Positions 29,226 through 42,211 are shown, numbered from the stretch's first letter. The stretch: 64,000 nucleotides of DNA from Eretmocerus hayati (GCA_029851415.1 CM056742.1:77924748-77988747), one strand, 5' to 3'. A program made the numbers and translations. The notes: generated from the sequence alone by a model not told the origin.

Positions 29226-31537
29226 ATGATCAAGACAGTGAAGACAGGCAAAGAGCTGAACGTTAAATTGGATAGTGGAGCAGATATAAATGTTATATGC
29301 GAGAGAGATTTTCCTAAACTTGTACCCACCATGAAACTCGAGGCGGTAAATACGTTCCCGACGTCATACACGAACGACCCAATACCAATTGTAGGAAAAA
29401 TACATTCAGACTGTATTGTTAAAAGCAGGCAGTGGAATATTGAATTTTATGTAGCGGAACATCCGGGAGTACCTGTTTTTGGGAGACCCACCTTAGAAAG
29501 GTTAAATTTGGTGAAAAGAGTTCACGAAGTAAATGAGAACAGCGATGAAACAACCTTTTTGACAAGAAGATATAATGTTTTCGACGGAATAGGTAAAATT
29601 GACTATGAATATGAATTTCGGTTGAAGCCAAATTATAAAGGTAGAATATGTAGTGGAAGCAGAATACTATTCAAATTACACCGGCACACAGAAAAAAGTA
29701 TGTGTACTTTCGACCAGCTCTACTTTTCTTTATGTATTTTGGCACGCTAAATCCGAATCCGAGGTCGGTTTTGCCCGGCTACCTCTTTTCTTCGAAGAAA
29801 TCCTGAAAAATATAGAAATAGCGCAGAATAGCACGATTTTCTCGAAAACAAGAGGTAGTCGGGCCAAACGACCTCGGATTCGGATCCAGCGCGCCAAAAT
29901 ACATGAAGTAAAGTAGGTCTGGTCCAAAGTACAGATACTTTTTCTTTGTGTGTGTGTGCCGGTGTTATATTACACCGGCATACAAAAAGAAAGTATCTGT
30001 ACTTTTGACCAGACCCACATTTCTTCATGTATTTCGGCACGCTGAATCCGAATCCGAGGTCGGTTTGGCCCGGCTACGTCTTGTTTTTGAGAAAATCGTG
30101 GAAAATTCGGTGGAAATCGTGGAAATAGCGCAGAATAGCACGATTTTCTCGAAAAGAAGAGGTAGTCGGGCCAAACCGACCTCGGATTCGGATTCAGCGT
30201 GCCAAAATACATCAAGAAAAGTAGGTTTGGTCAAAAGTACAGATACTTCTTCCTTTGTGTGCCGATGTTATGAAAAATTCAAAGATCAGCTAGACCTTAT
30301 GGACCAGAGTGGGTTGATTGCGAAAGAGACCAAATCCACAGAGTTTGTACACCAACTGTTAATAGTGGGTAAATCGGACGGAACGATTAGGATTGTGCTT
30401 GACCCTGTAGATTCAAATGACAATTTACTGAGACATCCTACACAATCACCAACGTTTGGAGAATCAGCCACAGAAATGAAAGAAGCAAGAGTATTCAGTA
30501 GGATTGATGCTTCAAACGCATTTCTACAAATTCCTTCAACAGAAAAGAGGTCGAAGTTAACAACTTTCTAAACGCCTCATGGTAAATATAGGTGGCTTTG
30601 GCCACCACTAGGGACAACAATTGCCTCTGACGCGTTTGATGAGACATATCAAAAAATTTTCCAGCACATTGAAAAAGTTAAAGTTTTTAGAGATGACATG
30701 ATGATTTTTGCTGATGACGAAGAGAATTATGATTGTATTCTTGAGGAAGTATTCAAGGCAGCAAGAAAGGCAAATGTGAGGTTTAACTTAAAAAGGTGTG
30801 ATTTTAAGAAACCGTCGATCAAATTTTTGGGGCATATTTTCACAGCACAGGGATTAAAAGTTGACGATCAAGAAGTAAAAGCAGTAAGAAACATGGAAAA
30901 ACCAAAGAATATGAATGATGTCGAGAGATTGCTTGGCACGCTCACATATGTATCGAAATTTGTACCAAACGAGTCGGTACTGACGGCTCCGCTCAGAGAA
31001 CTAGTGAAGAAAGACGCAAAATTCGAATTGACAGAGGTCCATGATGAAGTTTTCAAAGAAATCAAAGAGTTTTTATCAGTAGCACCTGTGTTGCAATATT
31101 ATGATGCAAATTTAAAGTGTGAATTGAGTGTACATGCGAGCAGCACAGGAGTCCTGTTGCAAAATAACTTACCAGTAGCATATGCATCGAAAACATTTAC
31201 TCAAAGTCAAAAAAGATGGGCACAGATTGAAAAAGAGATGTACGCGATTGTTCTCGCGTGTGAAAGATTTCATCAGTACATAGTGAGAGGTAAATCGATA
31301 GTAGAGAGCGATCACAAGCCATTGATTCCAATATTTAGTGAAATCTTATGTGACATACCAATTCGATTGCAAAAAATGCGCATGCGACTTCAAAGATATG
31401 ATTTGAAAGTGCAATATAAACCGGGTAAAGAACTTTCCCTAGCAGATACTTTATCAAGAGCACACTTAGAGGAAGCGAGTGAGAGTGATGATTTAATTTT
31501 AGATTTGAATCGTTGTCTTAGCAGGACACATGGATGA
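29226..31537 (+). pseudogene. pol: pol: protease, reverse transcriptase, RNase H
   Basis: Protease active-site block LDSGADINVI (about 29265-29295). Reverse transcriptase resumes after the MITE pair at 30271 with VHQLLIVGKSDG, DPVDSN, and FSRIDASNAFLQIP (motif A); a stop follows KLTTF at 30571. The catalytic YxDD position reads FRDD (VFRDDMMIFADD), and C-terminal RT motifs (FLGHIF) follow. RNase H has YASKTFTQSQKRWAQIEKEMYAI and VESDHKPL, but its first catalytic Asp position reads His (LSVHASS). These substitutions and stops indicate a dead gene. Confidence 0.82.
29679..30267. mobile_element. Two tandem palindromic MITEs, TTA-flanked
   Basis: Copies at 29679-29964 and 29973-30267 share CACCGGCA termini, and each is almost wholly self-complementary. 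TTA occurs at 29676-29678, 29965-29967, 29970-29972 and 30268-30270, i.e. each copy has its own 3-bp TTA duplication, with the second inserted next to the first. Both carry the same CCTCGGATTCGG arms. They interrupt pol between protease and reverse transcriptase. Confidence 0.78.
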
Positions 31538-31740
31538 TAAGACGAAACAAAGGTACATAGCAGAAACGAAACCGGATGCATGATTGCGAAAAGTTCTAGA
31601 ACTGACCCGAACCAAATGGCCAGCTCAGGCCGAAGATGTGCCCGACATATGCAAAGCATTTCACACATATCAGAGTTGTATTTTTGAACATGGAGGACTC
31701 TTATACAAAGACGACAGAATAGTTGTACCAAACAGTTTAA

Positions 31741-31948
31741 GGGGACGTCGGAGTCCTATCAATATTGTACAGTTACCGACATGATCGAGTTTTCGGATTT
31801 CTCGATGAATTTTTGAGATATCAAAAAACTAAAAAGTAACGCCGATTCTGTGAGCCATAGCGAATCGGCATTACTTATTAAAATCCCGATATCTCGAAAA
31901 TTCATCGAGAAATCCGAAAACTCGACAATGTCGGTATCCGACATCCTC
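31741..31948. mobile_element. 208-bp palindromic MITE with TTAA duplication
   Basis: Flanked by TTAA at 31737-31740 and 31949-31952, the piggyBac-type target. Ends GGGGACGTCGG and its near complement CCGACATCCTC; long inner arms (GAGTTTTCGGATTTCTCG) pair across a short centre. It interrupts the gypsy integrase between PNSLR and the RREVLEELHH stretch. Confidence 0.78.
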
Positions 31949-32129
31949 TTAAGGAGAGAAGTTCTTGAAGAATTGCACCATAATCATATGGGCATGGGAA
32001 AGACAAAGATAAGAGCCCGGGAAATCGGATTCTGGCCGGGTATCACGCGTGACATTGAAAATATTATTACCGAATGCGATCCGTGCGCCAAATTTCAAAG
32101 GCAGAGCACCAAACACGATGGAGAAGAAC

Positions 32130-33632
32130 GATGAATAGCTTACAAAAAACTGACATAAGGAAGTGGAGATGGACTTTTGTTCTACTTTTCGAGCACATCA
32201 AAAGTCCATTTTCATCAAAATTGCATCAGCTCCTTCTTCCTAGGAATGCTCACTGGAACATTTCTCAGGTGTGCTCTATAAATTAGATGTTTCCGCAACG
32301 TTATCGTTCGAAAAAGACGCTTCAAATATTCCACCAATGCGTAGATTTGACGGAGAGAGTTTTAGATACATCCGCAATATATAGCACAGACTGATTCCAA
32401 ATGCATTCTAGTGCTTCTCGAATCACAAAATGTTTCTCATTCTCATCGTCCGGATCATTCGCCAGCTCAAGTGAATCTGACCAAGGGAGCAATTAAGCTT
32501 CTCAAAGGGGTAGAAATTTCGATTCGTGTTCTTTCAGAATTCCCAATAGAACTAGGAGTGCATGCTCATAAATCCACAGTATATCTGGGTTCCAAGAAAA
32601 TCCATCAATTGTCAGTCATCAGATTGTTTAACACTCAAATCAGAATACGTGGTAACAGTTATTAATCAATTCATTCATGATCAGAATTGAGGAGAAGAAT
32701 AATCGTTTCACAAATATTCGAAAACGGAAAAGTAAAGATCAACAATGTCATGGAATGGAATGATAACAAATGATCTGAAGACAACAAATGATCTGAATGC
32801 ATCACATGATCAAAATATACTGGATGATCTTATTACTCAGGCTGGAATTCAAAGTCGTTAATCCGAGATTAGAATCATTGGATTAAGGGCGCTGCGATCG
32901 CCATGACGAGTCATTTTACATCTGGGCACAGGGATCGCAGCGCTCCTAATCCGCCGATCCTGATCTCGGATTAACGACTATGAATCCGAGCCTCAGAGGT
33001 GCCGCGGAGAAAATTGTATCACTGCTCTCTCAAATTGTGTAGCGTACATTGGGTCTTGATTTTTCTCTTCGATTTCGATAATGAATAGATTGATTCACAA
33101 CTCTTACTACTATTTCTCCTTTGAGTGTTGTATAATCTAATGACTGATAATTCATAAATTGGTTCAGAACACAGATATATTGTAAATATATATGAGCAGT
33201 CACTCCTATCTCTATGGAGAATTTGGAAAGAACACTGTTTGGGATTTTCATCTCTTCCAGGAGCTTCATTGCTCCCTTGGTCAGATTTATTAGAGCTGCA
33301 GAATTATTCCGACCAAAATGAGGAACATTTTGTGATCCAGGAAGCATCAGAATACATTTGGAATCAATCCTTGTAATATATTGCGGATGGCTCTAACCTT
33401 TTCCATCAAATCTACGCATTGATGAAATCAGTAATTTGAAGCGTATTTTTCGAACGACAACGTTGCGAAATCATTTCATTCATAGAGGGTTCGGGAGAAA
33501 AGGTTCCAATGAGCACTCCTCGAAAGAAGGTGCTGATGCAATTTCGATGAAAATGGGCTTTTGATGTGCTCAAGAAGTGGAACAAAAGTCCATTTCCACT
33601 TGCTTATGTGAGTTTTTTGTAACCTATCCATC
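32130..33632. mobile_element. 1.5-kb foldback element in the gypsy integrase
   Basis: Ends GATGAATAGCTTACAAAAAA and, at the right, its near reverse complement ending CTATCCATC. Diverged arms of ~650 bp meet at a central palindrome near 32840-32995 that includes GGATTAAGGGCGCTGCGATC and its complement. Each arm has a diverged copy of a short open frame (32411-32665 plus, 33030-33347 minus) sharing NLTKGA.KLL, possibly a transposase or host fragment captured before duplication. Confidence 0.7.
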
Positions 33633-34672
33633 GTCCTCCTCCACCGTGCGAAGAAAGCTTAATTCCAGTTGAGATACCAAAATCATGCTGGGAAAAAATA
33701 GGAGTAGACTCATTCTATTTGGATAGAAAGCCACCTATCGTCGTTAAAGACTTTTACTCGAAATATGTTGAAGTTGGATCGCTCAAGGATGAAACCTCTG
33801 GATCAGTAATATTGGCTCTAAAGTCGTACTTCGCCAGACTGGGTGTACCAAGTGTGGTACGATCGGACAATCGTCCTTGTTTTGTTTCTCAAGAGTTTAA
33901 AAAGTTCAGTAAACGTTGGAATTCCGAGCATATCACATCCAGTCCAAGATATCCGCAGAGTAATGGTATGGTAGAAAGATGTGTACAAACAGTGGAAAAA
34001 GTAATGAAGAAAGCCTATTATGATAATGAAGATCACTATCTAGCCGTACTTGGATTAACAAACATGCCTGTATCATCGAGATTCAATCACCAAATAAGGC
34101 CATGCCAAGCAGAAATGTTAGAGGCGTGCTACCTAATTTCTTTGAAACAAGTAAAAGCTGCCCAGAGTTCAGAGAATATCTGAGAAAGAGACAATTGAAA
34201 CAGAAAAAATATCATGACGCGATCTGCAGAGATCTGCCGCAGTTGAATGAGGGTGATTGGGTGAGATTTAGAAATGATAAAACATGGGAACCGGCTGGAA
34301 TAGTGGAGAAAGGGATAACCTAAGATCGTAAAAAGTAATCAATGAGCTTGGAAATGTTATGACAGGGAATAGAAGCCAATTGAATGTGGATAAAGGGCAA
34401 CATTTCAGGCTGAAATCGAAGGGTACTTTTTATGATAATACAGACGACCTACATGAAAATGAGAACGATCTGAACGATCCCTCAGGTGATGACCTAGATC
34501 AGTCTTCCATGGACCTGTCAAGTCAAACTTGCAATGTAGAGCAAAGTTCCATTAACCAAAACCCAGGCAATTGACCAGTGAGGAGGTACGGGCGTGTTGT
34601 GAGAAAACCTATGTACTTAAATGATTTTGTTACTTAATAAAAAAGGGAGATGTAACGGATGCGCACCAAACT

Positions 34673-36659
34673 GGTCGAATTTTCAACCGAATGATTAAAT
34701 CCTCATTCAACCAGCTGGTTGAATTTTTCATCCGACCAATTGATTGGAGTTTTTCAAGAATTTCTTTCACAGTGCGATTATAGATCCAGCGATTATACAT
34801 AGATACATAAGAGGTATGGTTAGTCTTTTTGTTATTTTAACAAAAATGGCGTCATCGGTAACCATAACGTATGGTTCCAAATGAGCTGAATTCTATAAAT
34901 TCGGGTAAAAGTAATCTTTACATATCTCGTAACACGTGCAACGAGTTTCAACGTTAACTCCCGGACCAAAAACAAGCTGATGGTTTAATTTATTGAGTCG
35001 AAATTCAGCAACATTTTGTACTTCTGGATAAACGCGACCTTGAATCCGATTTTAATTATTCTAACTCCTACATAAGAAGAAGAGTAGGGAGAGGATTCAA
35101 ACATTTCCCTTTAATCAGAATATGAAATGCTCACCGATAAAAGTGTTTCATGGAGTCAAAATTTATTCATAGAGTCAGACCTTGAAATTTGAGAGTGACG
35201 GAATCTATGTTTGATATCATAATCAACGCTGTCGAGATTCTTAGGATGAAATTGTCAACAAGATCCGAGGAATTTCGGAATTTTTGGTGCCCATCCTGAA
35301 TTAGTTGATGTGTACTAGCGTAATGCCTCGCGTTGCTCGGCCTGTAAGAATCCTCGAGGGGCATATTAGTTCCTCAAAATGCTCTATCAAATCAAAAGAA
35401 AATATGTTCTGTACCATTTTTATAGATTGAGTTAAGTGATGGTATTTTTTATGGTCTTCGTGAGTTCAAAACCATGGGAAAACCCATCGCTTAACTAAAT
35501 ATATAAAATTCTTGAGAAATAATTTCTCATTTGATTTGGAAGAGCATTTTGAAAAACTAATAAGTCTCTCGGGAATACTTACAAGCCGAGCTCGGCGAGG
35601 CATTACGCTAGTAAAGAGTAAGTGGCATCGCGAAAATCACGTTAATGAGTCGAACTCGAAGTAGTTTTTCGCCGATTTTCCAGAATTCCCTAAGCAATTA
35701 TTTGGCAAGATTGACAATTTCAACGAATGCCTTGGAGTTTTCGCAGCTTTGTAAGGTCGGGGTATCCGATCACAATTGGTGTCATCAACATAGAGCTCGA
35801 TCCGCCGATGTGGGATGAGTAAAACTGAATTTTTTTCGTGAGTCACGTTTTTTCTATTTCATTTCAGGACGGTCGTATTCTAGACAGAAATATCGCACCA
35901 ACACGTCAGTCGCTTGGCGTAATCATCTCTGAGTTACACGAGACATGATTGATTTATTATTTCCAATTTTCGAAGTCATACAGTTTTGACTGCATTGATA
36001 GCACACTATCGCGCTCCTGGGCCATTCTTCTCCAATATATTACCCACCAGATGCAGCTTGAATGAACCCGAAAAGTTGCGCGGCATCACCAGAATATCCG
36101 TGAGACTGCACGAGAGTACCAAGTATTTCCACAGGATCTTCCCCACATCTCCTCTCTCTGAGTGAGATAGAGTAAATCAACTTCTTCTGATCATGCAGAG
36201 GCCAAAGATATCTCATTTTGAGTCTTGGATGATGATATTTCCACCTCGATTGGGGCCTATAGATTTGATTGTTCTCTCAAAATCTTCATCCATAGCCGTG
36301 TTCCAGCAGGTGTGAAAGTTTCAGAGAAACGCCCATATTGCGATCACAGCAGACAGCCGCAGACGTCAACTAAGGCGCTCCTATCACCCTCTCTGCATCT
36401 CTCTCTTCCTCTACCGAACGAATATCATGATTCACCCGTCACATGATCACAGCACTCAGCGTCGATTTTGATATTTCTCGAGTCGAACTCCCGGGGTTGG
36501 AGAAATCGAACGGAGATATGAAACGACGGCCTATTTTTGCGATGCCGAGGAAAATGTTGTCAGTGCTCCGATCGTGGAAATAATTGGATAGGATCTTGAG
36601 TCGTGCCGACTGGGACCTCCTAGAGCACGGTGATTCTGCGGAGACCACGGCAAGGATGT
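34673..36659. other. No gene recognised apart from one MITE
   Basis: Holds a short palindromic cluster of TTGAA/CAACC repeats just after the broken 3' LTR (34680-34740) and the TA-flanked MITE at 35315-35611. Open frames are short and unconvincing. Confidence 0.4.
35315..35611. mobile_element. 297-bp MITE with TA duplication (Tc1/mariner-like)
   Basis: Inverted ends CTAGCGTAATGCCTCG / CGAGGCATTACGCTAG flanked by TA on each side (35313-35314, 35612-35613). Internal arms include AAATGCTCT...AGAGCATTTT. No ORF. The TA target suggests mobilisation by a mariner-type transposase. Confidence 0.75.
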
Positions 36660-36662
36660 ATT

Positions 36663-36960
36663 TAGCTAAGTTGGAAAAAGTGTGAGGTCAAAAATCCCCA
36701 ATCTAACGAATAAATACGCACAGCGCCTCGCTCGATTTTTTGTCTGCTTATACTCGCCAACGAGGCGCTACCGCGCCCCTTGACACCTATATCAATTTTC
36801 GACATGGTTTTGTATCGCCAATGCCATTCCCCATAACTGTATCTTAGGATAGGTGGCCTATGAGATTGAATCTTTGGAGATACCTTCATCTTGCACCAAG
36901 ATGGGATGACTTCGTGAATTTTGGACGAATCCAGGACCCGCGATGTTGGAGTCACTTCTT
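36663..36960. repeat. Diverged partial copy of MITE family A
   Basis: The stretch 36800-36950 (AACTGTATCT, GGTGGCC, TTTGGAGATACCT, TCCAGGACCCGCGATGTTGG) aligns with the right half of the copy at 23080-23245. The left half is too diverged to follow. Confidence 0.5.
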
Positions 36961-36984
36961 AGCATCCATCGTTCCCGACTAATT

Positions 36985-38360
36985 TCCAGCTTTCATCACC
37001 CGATTCGGCTCAAGATTGATCTCAGGAGTGATGGCGGTAATTTTTAGACCTGGGATCGAGCTGAAGATTATTGTTATACATTCCCCAGATGTACTCAAAG
37101 TGATGATAGATCGGCAGTATTCTCCCTTTCCCCATCGAAATCACTACTTTTCGGATAATCTGCTTCGCCCTCCAGCCCTTTCTGGTCGAACAGCGACTTC
37201 GAATTTCTCCACGAAAATTCCTAGACTCGGGATTGGACTTAAAATGTTATTGAATTGCCTAGGGATACATCCAGAGTATTCTTGATCTGGCAGCATATCG
37301 AATTCCGAGCTGACTTCGGTCCTTCTTGATTGATGTATAGTGCTAAAAAGATAATCCTGAGTAGGGAATGGATCAAGATCGATGCCAAACACGTGCACAG
37401 CAGTTCTCTGAGTCGTGTTCAGGTTCAAAATCCGTTTTCGACTCAGAATCCACTATTCCCGATAAATTATCAGGGCTCATCACCTCTTTTCGGATTAGAG
37501 TTATTCTCAGAGCTAAGTATGGTGATTCTCAGACTTGGGATTAGGCTGAAAACATTGTTATATAGCCGTAAAATGTACTCCGAGTGTCCGTAGATCGGCA
37601 GTATACTCCTTCTTCTCCGAAAATCCACAATTCCTCGCTTGAGGTGCATGGCTCTGTAGCTATTTCTGAATGAATATCGATTCTCATTCCCTCTACGGCA
37701 ACACCCAGACGCGGAATCAGACTCAAGACCCTCTTCAATTCTCTAGAGAAACATTCAAAGTGTTTTTGACCTGGCAACGTATCAAATGCTGAGCGATAAT
37801 TCACGGTTCTCGATCACATTTGGTTTCAAAAAGGCGTTCCGAACTTAGAAGAGATCAGAATTAATCTCAAACTCATCCACGTCATTTGGAAGAGTCGTGT
37901 TTCGACTCAATAACCTTGGAATCGATGGGTGACTGCATCAAAGAGGTTGTTGGGTGGCTGCAGGGAGGTTTTCAATCTAGTATTCACGAATTCCCGACTC
38001 ATTATCTTCCGGCTCAGAATCGATCTCAGTGCTGATTGCGGTATTCTCGGACATGGGTTCGAGCTCAAAATATAGCTATATATCCTTCGAAAGTCCTCCA
38101 AGTCATCTCAGATCGGCAGTACACTTTCTCTCCACCCAGAAATCACCTTTTCTCCTGCGGCAGTTCCTAGACTTGGAATTGAGCTGAAAATGTTGAATCC
38201 AGTATGTTTCACTGAATACAGTGGTTTCCACCTCGCCCCGGTCCAGAATCGATCTCAAAGCTGACTGTGGTGATTCTCAGATGCAGGGCTGAGCTCAGAT
38301 CGTTGCTATACACTTTTAGAAAGTACTCCGAATGATTTCTGATCAGCAGAGGGGATGCTG
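36985..38360. repeat. Diverged tandem repeat with dimeric (A-B) units of ~500 bp
   Basis: The A subunit ends in GATCGGCAGTATTCTCC-like sequence near 37111, 37594 and 38113, and as GATCAGCAG near 38340. The B subunit ends in ATCTGGCAGC near 37283 and ACCTGGCAACG near 37770. Each subunit also has a TCCTAGACT.GG or TCTCAGA.TTGGG..T.GGCTGAA core. Spacing of about 483 and 519 bp between A units shows an alternating, old satellite-like array. No coding content. Confidence 0.65.
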
Positions 38361-39300
38361 ATTAGCTACGTGTAAAGCATATTTGAGTGGAATACCGATC
38401 TCTATCTTCATTCTGCATCTAACAACTCCCACCTCTACCGTCTGTGTCTGAGACAAAATCAGATAAGCGAGCCAGTCGCCGAGACATCGCCTGCGAGCGT
38501 GAATCATTAACGATCCATAGGAATATCAATGCTTCGGTGCCGAAAACGCGGGTGAAATCAACGATGCCGTATATTCATCACACAGAGCCTAGGCCTATTC
38601 GAAGAGCCCGGGAATGAAGCGCGGGCCACTCTTCACTTGACTCTTGTGTGAGAATTAACCTCTGTTGAGTTGGAATATTGTCAACTAAAACCTGGATTGT
38701 GGACCAAACCTGGCTCTTGAATCACCCTTCTACCCAGGTCGAACCCGCAGCCCACACGCATTCAACAGTGGTGACACCACTGACTGGGTACAGAAGGAGT
38801 GCGGAGGAAAGAAACAAGGAAAGGATCACCAAGAAAAGGAATACGTCTTGCTAACGAAGGGAAGGAATCGCTCCACAAGCCCCACTATGGACTCATGGAA
38901 CGCTCAAGCATACTCAGCACGAAGCGATCAACTAAGGCTATCTAGCCCACCGAGGCCATCGGGTCCAACGAAAGCCACCTGCCGCCCGTTTTTTGAAATC
39001 AATACTGAATCATCCATACTTCAATCGAGCTCATAATAACACTAAACAAGCCACGCGATGACGCGAAATTACACCTCAGCAACACAGCTTTGATTTCCTT
39101 CCTCCAAATCAGTACTGAATCACCCAAACACGAATCAAACACATGGCGACAACTGACGGGGAGACGGAGAAAGATACCTAACAGATCTGAACAGATTAGC
39201 GAATAAGATAAGGGATCAAGAGAACGTCCCGAGAATTCTGGCGATCCAGATTGAATCGGGAACATGTTTTGATGTTATCGAGAATCTCAAAGAGAGGTTT
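38361..39300. other. Possible LTR-retrotransposon leader remnant
   Basis: Around 38765-38790 CATTCAACAGTGGTGACACC resembles an LTR end followed by a TGGTGAC primer-binding start, as in BEL/Pao or gypsy elements, and an ORF (38848-39036) follows. TGGCGACAACTGAC occurs again near 39143. No pol is present. Weak evidence. Confidence 0.25.
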
Positions 39301-42069
39301 GACCACTGTAACGTGGTGAGGGGTTCAGTCTCTAGAATGAAAACGAGTGATTGGGTTCAAGAGTGACTTTTATGTACGAGAGATGATTGATGGTTGAGAG
39401 AGAGTGTGTGAATTATTCGGTTGATCAGAGCGGTCTGCCGCGGCGCGTGGCCCGTCGTCCGCGACGATGGGTCCGCGACGCGACATCGCGCTTGGTGGGG
39501 AAACGGATGATTGTCCGTCAGAAACGCTGACGGTGCATCTGGTGCATCGTCAGGTGACGGGGAGAGGCGCGGGCCGGAGGCTCGAGACTCACCACGTCAC
39601 AGGCGTGCCAGGCCGGGGACTCGCATCGTCCCCGATGCGGTGACCTATGTTACAATATATCAGCTGTGGCTTCTTGAGTAGCCTTCGAATCATATGATTT
39701 GGAAAATCATACGTGTTGCAGTAGCGTTTGCGCGAGCAAACGCATGCTAGTGTGTGTGTATGTGTAAAATCATGGTAGAGCAAGAGTGTCAATGCCCGTG
39801 TGTGTCGCGATACAAATTCTTATCGCGAACTCTCTCTTGGTAAAATCGTTGAGACTTAAATACTTTCATTCTCTTATTTCTAATTTCACAAACCGTGATT
39901 TTTTGTTTGCATAAGATTATGCCTCAAAGTTGAAAACATGTTCGATGAATTCCTCAGAATCATGAATATGTTTGATGAAATTTTCGAAAAATATTAACTA
40001 TCAATTTTTGATAGCTAATCGTCTTAATGCTATGAATGTTCATATGAGGTTCTATACCTCTATTTGATCCAAATATCTTACAAAATTATAAAAGCATTGA
40101 AATGTCTGAGAAGAATTATCAACAATAGATTGTTTATAAACAATGTTCCTTACTCCTATGGTTATTTATATGAGGTCCTATACCTCAATTCGATTGACCT
40201 ATTCTTCCCCAAAAAGTTCATTTTTGGATGAACAGTACCCTGAATGTTATTAATAAATTATACAATAAACAAATAATATACATAGTATAATTGTCCGTAG
40301 TTGGGTATTTTGTTTAGAAGTGACATTCGTCAAATTCGGAATTGGACTCAAATGGTTTGAGAAAAGAGCTCGACTATTTCTATTGGTCTCTCACTGTTTC
40401 TCCTTCGTTCTCTGGTATACAATAGGTATACTATATATAGCTTTATACTGCCATAGTTGGGTATAGCATTGAAAATTTTTTATCGCTTGCATCTGTGGGA
40501 TCGTCTTCCGTCAGCCGCAAGAAATACTTTCTCTTTCTTGAGATGATTCTAAGTCTCATTTCGATTCTAATATTATAATATTTTCGGACCGATCATTACA
40601 TGGAGTTCTGGTTCAAAAAACATGGAAAATGTTTCTCTCGAAACATGAAATTGTGAATTTCGCACCATGACAATTGTCAAAATTTGCTTTCTCTGGAGAT
40701 TTCCGATCAAATAGTCAGATAGTGCTTGCCAGGACCTTCAATTCAAGCGTTTGAACGTTGAAATCGGGTCAAAATTGACCGAGTTATGACGGTTCTTTGG
40801 GTACTCTCATTTACGTACGAGAAACTGTCATTTATCTGGGTTTTCACTCTACTGTGGTGATTTGAAGATTTTTGGGTGGTCGGTCGGTTTTGATTCTACT
40901 AATTTACCATATAAGTGATATTCATACCAATTTTCAAGTCGATATCATCATAACTTCCTGATATATAACAAAATACGCACTCATTTTTAGTGCCGACGGT
41001 AAATTTTCGGATGTAATTTGGGCTAAATAAAATTGTGGTTTCAGAATTGATCAATTCAATCATGGGATTTTGTCGTTGGTTTTACTTCAAGGTATTATAT
41101 TAATCAATCTATCTTCTACCATTACGCCACGAAATTTGAATTCTGAGGTAAGAAATTTCAGATTCCGCATATCGACAAATTTCGCATCGAAATTCAACAT
41201 TTTCCCCTTTAAAATCTTGTGATCTCGTCTTTGAAGCTTCTAATGGTCTCCATAGCTATCGGTATACTTGATTATATGGATTTGTCACAATGATGAAGGT
41301 TTACACCCGTGATATGAGCAAAATTCCTGTCGTGGTATCGACTTTTTCAGTCAAAATACGCATTTTTTGGCTAATTTTCGATGAAAACTCATAACGTTTC
41401 AAATTAAAACTCTAGCTTCTCTGCGTTCCTTTTGGCCATACAAATCATAGATTCTGATAGATTTGATTGTCACCTACAATATCTGATTGCTAAACTTATC
41501 AGTTTCTGTGTTTTTGACTCTTATTTCCAAAATTCTGGAGTTTACTCTTTCGAATGATTTCATTGAAAATTCGGCCGTTTTTTTACCTTGAGATAGGTGT
41601 GAGGTCAGAGATGACTTCGTATAAGTCTGAGCGAGAACCTGCGTGAGTAATTGCTCTGTATTCGTGTATGTTATTCATTATGGTATAGTGTCTCAACAAT
41701 AATTCCGTTTTCTCTCAAAACCCGTGAATGAGTTGCAAAAATAGAGGGGTCAATTCGAAAAACTGATTCTACGCCATCTTTCCATTATCACTATCAATAC
41801 CATTAAAATGTAATATTGATCTTCCGTGAAAATCTTCATTGAGGATCTTCGTTCTTGAGCTGTTGCTTGCTCATCTGCCGATTCTCATTCGATTCGACGG
41901 CAAACATTGCGCTTGATTGTTGTACTGCGGCTCGCCAGTTTATCGGTGCCGTTGACTATGCGCTCGTCGTCCTAGATGATCCGGCGGCACGCGTACTGAC
42001 ATGTGAGTGTTGGTGTGGCGATGTCTCGTCCGATTGTTTGGAGTATTGCAAGCCCTGCAGATTCTTGAA
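39301..42069. other. No gene recognised
   Basis: 39430-39640 is unusually GC-rich (GCCGCGGCGCG, CCGTCGTCCGCGACG) against the AT-rich background and includes short inverted GACGGTGC / GCATCGTC-like repeats; it may be an LTR or satellite remnant. The rest to 42069 is AT-rich without convincing frames. Confidence 0.4.
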
Positions 42070-42082
42070 CTAAACAGTAGAT

Positions 42083-42211
42083 AGAACTGTACTGATTCTG
42101 CAGCAAGCTGGTGATAAATCCTCCACTGGAACAGAACCCCATATCGAGGACGCCCCCCAGGGTAGCTCCAGTGCGAGGATTCACCAGGTCGTGCAGCCTC
42201 AGTACAGTTCT
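42083..42211. promoter_or_regulatory. Terminal hairpin palindrome of Polinton 2
   Basis: AGAACTGTACTGA at 42083-42095 is the exact reverse complement of 42199-42211. Counterpart of 1972-2106 in copy 1, with different arm sequence but the same spacing (129 versus 135 nt). Confidence 0.7.

Larger units (their letters stand above)
31584..34183 (+). pseudogene. pol: pol integrase of the gypsy element, split by two insertions
   Basis: The N-terminal HHCC zinc region spans the TTAA MITE: HHNHMGMGKTKIRAREIGFWPG, then CDPCAKFQ (to ~32134). After the foldback insertion the catalytic core resumes near 33660: first Asp in GVDSFYLD, KDFYSKYVEV, second Asp in VRSDNRPCF, Glu in GMVERCVQTVEK (D,D,35E pattern). 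The C-terminal part continues in a different frame at 34102-34323. Confidence 0.8.
27814..34672 (+). mobile_element. Ty3/gypsy LTR retrotransposon, degraded and multiply interrupted
   Basis: A 203-bp 5' LTR (27814-28016), primer-binding region (TGGCGCAGTCG from 28016), gag, protease, reverse transcriptase, RNase H and integrase in the gypsy order, then a purine tract (AAAAAAGGGAG) and the first ~18 nt of a 3' LTR (TGTAACGGATGCGCACCA) at about 34654, after which the LTR is missing. Four later insertions lie inside: two TTA-flanked MITEs, one TTAA-flanked MITE and a 1.5-kb foldback element. Stops in gag and pol show it is inactive. Confidence 0.85.

Noticed and set aside
39589..39792. GC-rich segment considered as rRNA or CpG island
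   Set aside because: No recognisable rRNA core sequence; short and flanked by AT-rich DNA without a gene.
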